DNA of 64,000 bases from Pannonibacter sp. SL95 (GTDB taxonomy: Bacteria; Pseudomonadota; Alphaproteobacteria; Rhizobiales; Stappiaceae): assembly GCF_026672425.1 (NCBI RefSeq), contig NZ_JAPPRC010000003.1:259001-323000 (forward strand), given 5' to 3'. Positions 59,080 through 64,000 of the stretch are shown here, piece after piece. Under the pieces are notes generated by a model. The model saw nothing but the letters and a program-made list of their open reading frames with translations. It ran no database searches and was not told the origin of the DNA. Position 1 is the first letter of the stretch. Each line of letters begins with the position of its first letter. A program made the position numbers and the translations under genes.

Positions 59080-59748
59080 ATGCATGACACACAGCCGATC
59101 CCTTTTGACTACACCCCGCCCGAAGGCCCGCTTCAGGTGCTGCATGTCGATGCCGATGTCATTGTGGTCGTGAAGCCCTGCGGTTTGCTGAGTGTCACGG
59201 GACGCGGCGAGGACCGTCAGGACAGCCTCGTGACACGGCTGGCGGCGCAAATTTCCGGCGCGCGGATCGTGCATCGTCTCGATCTCGACACGTCCGGCGT
59301 CATGGTCCTGGCGCGCAACGCCGAGGCGCACAGGCGTCTGTCGATGCAGTTTGAACGGCGCGAGACCGGCAAGGCCTACGTGGCGCGCGTCTGGGGCCAT
59401 GTGCAGGAGGAGAGCGGCGAGGTCAACTTGCCGCTGATCGTCGACTGGCCCAACCGGCCCAAGCAGAAGATCTGTTTCGAGGAGGGCCGTCCCGCCCGCA
59501 CCCTATGGCGCGTCTTGCGGCATGAGGAAGACACCACGCTGATGCAGCTGGAGCCGATCACCGGACGCTCACATCAGTTGCGGGTTCACATGCTGAGCCT
59601 TGGCCATCCGATCGTCGGCGACAGCCTCTATGCCCATGCAGCGGCACGGGCTTTCAGCCCGCGCCTCGAATTGCACGCCAGGGATCTGGCCTTCACCCAT
59701 CCGCTGACGGGCGAGCGCCTGCAGTTCACTGCCGAGGCGCCCTTCTGA
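59080..59748 (+). CDS. RluA-family RNA pseudouridine synthase
   Basis: A 222-residue enzyme. The catalytic Asp is in VHRLDLDTSGVMVLARN, and other family motifs are VVKPCGLLSV and ITGRSHQLRVHM. The chain lacks an S4 domain, and the length fits RluA, which modifies U746 in 23S rRNA and U32 in tRNAs, so RluA is the closest guess; related TruC-like enzymes are alternatives. It is divergent from the antiporter and convergent with a TPR lipoprotein gene. No clear ribosome site is visible. Confidence 0.9.
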   Translation: MHDTQPIPFDYTPPEGPLQVLHVDADVIVVVKPCGLLSVTGRGEDRQDSLVTRLAAQISGARIVHRLDLDTSGVMVLARNAEAHRRLSMQFERRETGKAYVARVWGHVQEESGEVNLPLIVDWPNRPKQKICFEEGRPARTLWRVLRHEEDTTLMQLEPITGRSHQLRVHMLSLGHPIVGDSLYAHAAARAFSPRLELHARDLAFTHPLTGERLQFTAEAPF

Positions 59749-59760
59749 CACACGGAAGGC

Positions 59761-60624
59761 TCAGCTGCCGCGGTTGACCCGGGCAAGCCCGTCGCGGGCC
59801 ACCTGGTTGTTGGCGTCGAGCCCGAGGGCGCGGTTGTAGTTGCGCACTGCATCGCTCTTCTGGCCGGTCATTTCCAGCGCGACACCGCGATTGGCCCAGG
59901 CGATGGACGAGTTCTTGTCAAAGTTCACCGCTTCCGACAGATCCGCCAGTGCTGCCTGCGGGTCATTGGCCTTCAGGTATGAAATGCCACGGGCGATATA
60001 GGGCTCGGAGGCCTTCGGGTTCAGCACGATCGCGGTCGAGAAGTCCTCGATTGCGAAGTTGTGCTGGCCCTGTGCCTGATAGATCAGGCCGCGGTTGTGG
60101 AACGCGCGCGCGTCATTGGAATTGCGCCGGATAACCGCGTCGAAGTCGCGCAGGGCTTCCGGATACCGGCCGGCCAGACGATAGGTGTTGCCACGGCCGA
60201 CGAGAGCGGCGTCATAATCCGGCTTGATGCGCAGGGCACGGTCGTAGTCGGCAACGGCATTGGCCATGTTGCCGCGCCGGCGCTCGACAAGCGCACGGTT
60301 GGCATAGGCCTGATAGCTGTTGGGATCGAGCTTCAGCGCGGTGTTGAAGTCCTGCATGGCCTGATCCAGCTTGCCGGCCTTGCCATAGGCCACGCCACGC
60401 GTGTTGTAGGCATTGGCGTCGCCCGGGCTCACCTTGATCACTTCCGTCAGCGAAGCAATGTTCGCGCTTGATCCAGCGGCGGTGTCAATCGGCACACCGT
60501 TGTAGATGTCCGAGGTCTGGCAGCCCGCCAGGGACAGGGCAGCGCCAAGGGCGAGCGCGAACAGGCCAGACCGGCGAAGGGCCGGGGCACGATGGGAGCG
60601 AGGAAGGCACAGCGTCTGGGTCAT
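59761..60624 (-). CDS. TPR-repeat lipoprotein
   Basis: A 287-residue protein with a lipoprotein signal (hydrophobic stretch ending LSLAGCQTSD, lipobox Cys near 35) and about six tetratricopeptide repeats (NAYNTRGVAYGKAGKLDQAM, AFHNRGLIYQAQGQHNFA, AWANRGVALEMTGQKSDAVR). It probably sits in the outer or inner membrane facing the periplasm and acts as a scaffold. The family is common in Hyphomicrobiales but its role is unknown. The rpsU gene lies upstream on the same strand, separated by a terminator. Confidence 0.88.
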   Translation of the reverse strand: MTQTLCLPRSHRAPALRRSGLFALALGAALSLAGCQTSDIYNGVPIDTAAGSSANIASLTEVIKVSPGDANAYNTRGVAYGKAGKLDQAMQDFNTALKLDPNSYQAYANRALVERRRGNMANAVADYDRALRIKPDYDAALVGRGNTYRLAGRYPEALRDFDAVIRRNSNDARAFHNRGLIYQAQGQHNFAIEDFSTAIVLNPKASEPYIARGISYLKANDPQAALADLSEAVNFDKNSSIAWANRGVALEMTGQKSDAVRNYNRALGLDANNQVARDGLARVNRGS

Positions 60625-60705
60625 TTGTCATCCACACGGGAGAAATCAGAAGGACGGTGCCGCGTCGCCGTCCGTTTGGCAATGGCTGTCCCGAATCGAG
60701 ATACG

Positions 60706-60733
60706 AAAAGACCGGTCGGCAGCCCGACCGGTC
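60706..60733 (-). terminator. Rho-independent terminator of rpsU
   Basis: On the minus strand GACCGGTCGG and CCGACCGGTC pair around GCTG, followed by TTTTCG. It begins 40 bases after the rpsU stop codon. Confidence 0.88.
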
Positions 60734-60772
60734 GGTACGTCATGGTGCAAGATGACGTTGGAGAGCAAGCCC

Positions 60773-60991
60773 TCAGCTGCGACCGGGAAGCAGCCCTTCG
60801 CGCTGTGCGCGCTTGCGGGCCAGCTTGCGCGCCCGGCGGATGGCCTCCGCCTTCTCGCGCGCCTTCTTGACCGAAGGCTTCTCATAATGGCCGCGAAGCT
60901 TCATCTCCCGGAAGACGCCTTCGCGCTGCAGCTTTTTCTTCAGCGCCCGGAGCGCCTGATCAACGTTGTTGTCGCGAACCAGAACCTGCAC
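60773..60991 (-). CDS. rpsU: 30S ribosomal protein S21
   Basis: A 72-residue ribosomal protein. [20 protein letters not shown] followed by a basic helical tail ([12 protein letters not shown]) is the standard S21 form. It helps the small subunit start translation. It has its own terminator and is not next to dnaG/rpoD, as is normal outside the gammaproteobacteria. Confidence 0.97.
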   Translation of the reverse strand: MQVLVRDNNVDQALRALKKKLQREGVFREMKLRGHYEKPSVKKAREKAEAIRRARKLARKRAQREGLLPGRS

Positions 60992-61406
60992 GCGTGTAAT
61001 CCCATCCTACCGCAGCCGGCATCCTCGTGCCCGCGTGTTGTCGAACATGATTGAAAGCAAGAGGACTTGCCGCTGATGGCCCCTCAAGCTCACGCGCGCG
61101 TCACTACCAGAAAACGGCAGATTTGTCTATCTAACGACGCCAGCCCGCTGCGCCATGAACCACGTTGCCGCCGGGCACCCCTGTCTTTTTCAGCAGCAGT
61201 CAGAGGCTCGGCAGGCTGGACAGGGATCGCCAAACGATCTACCTCTGATCGCCCGGATTGTTTTTCCGTTTCTTTTTGGTGTGCTGTCCGCTTGCCCCGC
61301 CCTCGGCAAATGCCGGACCCACTGCCTGTTTCCGCCGGTCAGACGCTGCTGTCTGCCCGCTCGGGACGAGCGGTGCCGCGCATCCGTCCGACCCTGGAGC
61401 CCGCGC
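60992..61406. other. Intergenic region between rpsU and the MATE exporter
   Basis: The 415 bases hold the divergent promoters of rpsU and the MATE gene. Open frames that extend the MATE protein upstream have Arg/Cys/Pro-rich sequence unlike membrane transporters and are not considered coding. I see no RNA gene or repeat here. Confidence 0.5.
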
Positions 61407-62792
61407 GTGTCGACAAAGCCCGCCCTCACCCTGTCTTCGCTCTGGCGCAGCGACATTGCCCCGACGCTTGCCCTCGGTCTGCCCCTTGCGGGCGCGCAGC
61501 TCGCCCAGATGGCCATCAACACGACTGACATCATCATGGTCGGCTGGCTCGGCCCGGTCGAGCTTGGCGCTGTGGTGCTGGCCAACAACCTTTACATCCT
61601 GTTCTGGTTCTTCGGCATGGGCATGACCCAGGCCATCATTCCGCTTGCCGCCCAGGCGCTTGGCCGCAAGGCCCCGCGGGACCTCCGCCGAACGGTACGC
61701 ATGGGCCTCTGGGCAGTGGCGCTCTACTGCCTTCCTGTCTGGACCGTGCTGTGGTTCACGCGCGACATCCTGATCCTGCTTGGCCAGACACCGGAACTGG
61801 CGGACCTCGCTGCTGGCTACATGCGGATCATGCAGTGGACCATGCTGCCCTCACTGGCGATCATGGCGACGCGCGCCTTTGTGACCGTCATGAACCGGCC
61901 GCAGATCGTGCTGTGGGCAACGATCGGCGGCGCCGTGCTCAATGCGATCCTCAACTACGTGCTGATCTTCGGCCATTTCGGCTTCCCGCGGCTTGAGCTG
62001 CAAGGCGCTGCGATTGCCTCCTTCTGCACGCAGATGCTGGCGTTCTCGATCCTCGCCGCCTATGTGGTCACCCAGCCGCGCCTGCGCCGGTTCAATGTCT
62101 TCGGGCGGCTCTGGCGCAGTGACTGGCCAGTGTTCTTCCAGATCCTGCGCATGGGGTCGCCGATCGGCCTGACCATCGTGGCCGAGGGCTTCCTGTTCAC
62201 CGGCTCGACGATGATGATGGGCTGGGTCGGCACCCTGCCGCTGGCCGCCCATGGCATCGCCCTGCAGATCGCCTCGATCACCTTCATGGTGCCGCTCGGC
62301 ATTTCGCAGGCCGGCATGACACGGGTGGGTCTGGCAGCGGGGCAGCGGGATCTGGACGGGATTGCCCGCGCCGGCTGGACGGCCCTATGGCTGACCCTGG
62401 GCTTCATGACGCTGGCGGCCATCGCCTTCTGGACCATTCCTGGTCCCATCGTCTCGCTGTTCCTCGACTTCGACAATCCGGCTTCGGCTGAAGTCCTCGC
62501 CATTGCCGTCAGCCTGCTCGGGGTCGCGGCCGTATTCCAGATTGCTGACGGGGCCCAGGTGGCCGGCGGCAGCATCCTGCGCGGTCTGGGCGACACGATG
62601 ACGCCGCTGCTCTACGCGCTGGTTGGCTACATGGCCATTGGCATGACGCTGTCATACGTCCTGGCGTTTCCGCTTGGTCTTGGCGGCGTCGGCATCTGGT
62701 GGGGTCTGGCTGGCGGGCTGGCCTCGACCGCGATCATGGCGATCTGGCGCTTTGCCCGCCGCAAGGAAGCGGGGTTGCTGCCGGCCGTCTGA
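61407..62792 (+). CDS. MATE-family multidrug/Na+ exporter (NorM-like)
   Basis: A 461-residue exporter with twelve helices in two matching halves. Family segments include GLPLAGAQLAQMAINTTDII, LGQTPELADLAAGYMRI and GLRG-type loop sequence GGSILRGLGDTMTP. It uses an ion gradient to expel cationic compounds. The GTG at 61407 is chosen: GGAG lies seven bases upstream and the chain then has the normal MATE length; an ATG at 61155 would add 84 poorly conserved residues. It converges on purK. Confidence 0.92.
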   Translation: MSTKPALTLSSLWRSDIAPTLALGLPLAGAQLAQMAINTTDIIMVGWLGPVELGAVVLANNLYILFWFFGMGMTQAIIPLAAQALGRKAPRDLRRTVRMGLWAVALYCLPVWTVLWFTRDILILLGQTPELADLAAGYMRIMQWTMLPSLAIMATRAFVTVMNRPQIVLWATIGGAVLNAILNYVLIFGHFGFPRLELQGAAIASFCTQMLAFSILAAYVVTQPRLRRFNVFGRLWRSDWPVFFQILRMGSPIGLTIVAEGFLFTGSTMMMGWVGTLPLAAHGIALQIASITFMVPLGISQAGMTRVGLAAGQRDLDGIARAGWTALWLTLGFMTLAAIAFWTIPGPIVSLFLDFDNPASAEVLAIAVSLLGVAAVFQIADGAQVAGGSILRGLGDTMTPLLYALVGYMAIGMTLSYVLAFPLGLGGVGIWWGLAGGLASTAIMAIWRFARRKEAGLLPAV

Positions 62793-62807
62793 GCGGCCGG
62801 CAGCAAG
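62776..62807. terminator. Perfect 13-bp hairpin between MATE gene and purK
   Basis: TTGCTGCCGGCCG (62776-62788) and CGGCCGGCAGCAA (62795-62807) are exact complements with a six-base loop that includes the exporter's stop codon. It lacks a U-tract but sits where two convergent transcripts end, so a shared end-of-transcript role is likely. Confidence 0.55.
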
Positions 62808-62814
62808 ACCAGTC

Positions 62815-63912
62815 TCAGCGCTTCGGCGTGATGCGGTTGACGTGGCCCATCTTGCGGCCCGGGCGGCTCTCCGCCTTGCCGTAGAGGTGCAGGCGCGCAT
62901 TGGGTTCGGCCAGGATTTTGGCCCAGTCGTCCGCTTCCGCGCCGATGAGGTTCTCCATCACCACGTCGCTGTGCCGCTCCGCCTTGCCGAGTGGCCAGCC
63001 GGCAACGGCGCGGATGTGCTGCTCGAACTGCGAGACCAGGCAGGCGTCCTGTGTCCAGTGACCTGAATTGTGCACGCGCGGGGCGATCTCGTTGACCAGC
63101 AGGTGCTCGTCGGCGCCCGTGCCCACGACAAACATTTCCACACCGATGATGCCGACATAGTCGAGGGCGGTCAGGATCGTTCCGGCAATGGCACGCGCCG
63201 CATTGCCCGTTGCCGAGCCCACGTTTGCCGGCACGGTGGAGGTCTTCAGAATGTGGTGCTCGTGGTGGTTTTCCGTGATGTCATAGGCAACGACCTCACC
63301 CAACACGCTGCGCGCGGCTACCACGGACACTTCGCGCACGAAGGGGATCAGCGCCTCGAGAATCAGGTCCTTGCCGCCCAGTGCCGCGAATGCCTCACCG
63401 GCCTTGGCGGCATCGCGGATCATCGCCTGTCCCTTGCCGTCATAGCCGAACCGCCGGGTCTTCAGCACGCCCTGGCCGCCAAAGCGGGCGAGCGCTGCGT
63501 CCAGATCAGCAAGGTTGTCGATGCGGGCATAGCCAGCCAGCGCGATGCCGGCCGCCGACAGGAAGTCCTTCTCGCTGAGGCGATCCTGTGCCACGGCGAG
63601 GGCCTTCGGACCGGGGCGGACCGGCAGGCGCGCCGCAAGATGTGCAGCTGTGGGGCCGGGCACGTTCTCGAACTCGTAGGTCACCACATCGACCTGAGCG
63701 GCGAAGGCGTCGAGCGCTGCGGTGTCCTCATAGGCGCCAAGCGTGTGGGCAGCTGCAACGTCGAAGGCGGGGCTGCCTGCTTCCGGGCAGAAGACATGCA
63801 CCTTCAGGCCGAGAGCAGAGGCAGCTTCCGCCAGCATGCGGCCGAGCTGCCCGCCGCCGAGAATGCCGATGGTGTCACCCGGGGCGAGGATGCGCGCTGC
63901 ACTGTCAGTCAT
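62815..63912 (-). CDS. purK: 5-(carboxyamino)imidazole ribonucleotide synthase
   Basis: A 365-residue ATP-grasp enzyme of purine synthesis. The N-terminal IGILGGGQLGRMLAEAA motif, the ATP-grasp core (LKTRRFGYDGKGQ, LILEALIPFVREVSV) and EIAPRVHNSGHWTQDAC are standard. It converts aminoimidazole ribonucleotide, ATP and bicarbonate to N5-CAIR, the substrate of PurE. ATG 63912 begins just after the purE stop; GAGGA within the end of purE serves as its ribosome site. Longer in-frame starts are out of place because they lie inside purE. Confidence 0.96.
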   Translation of the reverse strand: MTDSAARILAPGDTIGILGGGQLGRMLAEAASALGLKVHVFCPEAGSPAFDVAAAHTLGAYEDTAALDAFAAQVDVVTYEFENVPGPTAAHLAARLPVRPGPKALAVAQDRLSEKDFLSAAGIALAGYARIDNLADLDAALARFGGQGVLKTRRFGYDGKGQAMIRDAAKAGEAFAALGGKDLILEALIPFVREVSVVAARSVLGEVVAYDITENHHEHHILKTSTVPANVGSATGNAARAIAGTILTALDYVGIIGVEMFVVGTGADEHLLVNEIAPRVHNSGHWTQDACLVSQFEQHIRAVAGWPLGKAERHSDVVMENLIGAEADDWAKILAEPNARLHLYGKAESRPGRKMGHVNRITPKR

Positions 63913-63919
63913 GGTCGGA

Positions 63920-64000
63920 TCATTCCTCGTCGGTCGGGAAGTCGGCGACTGCCTCGGTCTGGGCGGTGCGGAAGGCATCGAGCCTGTCAGCAAGGCCCAT
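63920..64000 (-). CDS. purE: N5-CAIR mutase C-terminal end (partial)
   Basis: Only the last 26 residues are in the window (MGLADRLDAFRTAQTEAVAD, then FPTDEE), cut by the right edge. The RLDAFRTAQTEAVA pattern is the usual PurE C terminus, and its place seven bases before purK confirms it. PurE shifts the carboxylate of N5-CAIR to give CAIR. Confidence 0.88.
   Translation of the reverse strand: MGLADRLDAFRTAQTEAVADFPTDEE

Noticed and set aside
60506..61054. A plus-strand frame opposite the TPR lipoprotein start and rpsU
   Set aside because: It is antisense to rpsU and its terminator and has no similarity to known proteins.
61155..61406. An 84-residue N-terminal extension of the MATE protein
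   Set aside because: The extra residues are Cys/Arg/Pro-rich, unlike MATE proteins, and a GTG with a good ribosome site gives the normal length.

Overview
The window is a GC-rich (roughly mid-60s % by eye), gene-dense chromosomal segment of an alphaproteobacterium, most likely a Hyphomicrobiales/Stappiaceae-type organism (Pannonibacter/Stappia-like; this placement is inference). Markers typical of the class include GapR (DUF2312), CpdR, a MmgR/alpha-r8 sRNA, a ROSE-type leader on an hsp20 gene, an aa3-oxidase subunit IV, a three-subunit proton-translocating transhydrogenase, DUF1244, DUF1036-pyk coupling, and TTG/GTG starts placed by good Shine-Dalgarno sites.

Layout. 1-12.3 kb: a TRAP transporter cassette on the minus strand with one TakP-like binding protein and two permease pairs, the first carrying a large DctM with a coiled-coil tail. 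It is flanked by two two-component systems: a hybrid kinase plus OmpR-type regulator, and a Cache/NarL-type pair. 12.4-20.5 kb: a C26 amidotransferase-like hydrolase, a DUF1007-NicO nickel/cobalt exporter fusion, a Leu/Glu-type dehydrogenase, an outer-membrane beta-barrel, a lytic transglycosylase and a DUF459 SGNH protein. 20.6-27 kb: gltBD (glutamate synthase). 27.6-30.3 kb: a bufferin-type RiPP operon (DUF2282 precursor, DUF692/MNIO enzyme, DUF2063 partner, DoxX membrane protein). 30.3-36.3 kb: threonine aldolase, Hsp20 under an RpoH-like promoter with a ROSE-like leader, a small PepSY-like protein, a lysophospholipase-like hydrolase, hisN-type phosphatase with a divergent MmgR-like sRNA, an N-formylglutamate amidohydrolase and cpdR. 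36.4-43.7 kb: tRNA-Val(GAC), L36, a TPR protein, a hydrolase, a glycerate kinase-DUF1036-pyruvate kinase operon, a second FGase-family protein, DUF1244 and gapR.

43.7-45.1 kb is the only clearly mobile segment: an IS110-family element whose transposase is preceded by a strongly structured non-coding stretch (candidate bridge RNA) and abuts a REP-like palindromic repeat. 45.2-47 kb is a DUF882 protein gene that appears frameshifted. 47.3-57 kb: a sigma-54 response regulator, pepF, a heme-dependent N-demethylase-family protein, an ABC1/UbiB kinase-like protein, a CoxIV-like subunit and pntAA-pntAB-pntB. 57-64 kb: a K+/H+ antiporter, an RluA-type pseudouridine synthase, a TPR lipoprotein, rpsU, a MATE exporter and the purEK pair, with purE cut by the window edge.

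The segment is mainly core metabolism and regulation. The most interesting parts are the bufferin operon, the IS110 element with its possible bridge RNA beside a palindromic repeat, the sRNA and thermosensor candidates, and the unusual TRAP cassette. I saw no CRISPR array, prophage or rRNA genes.
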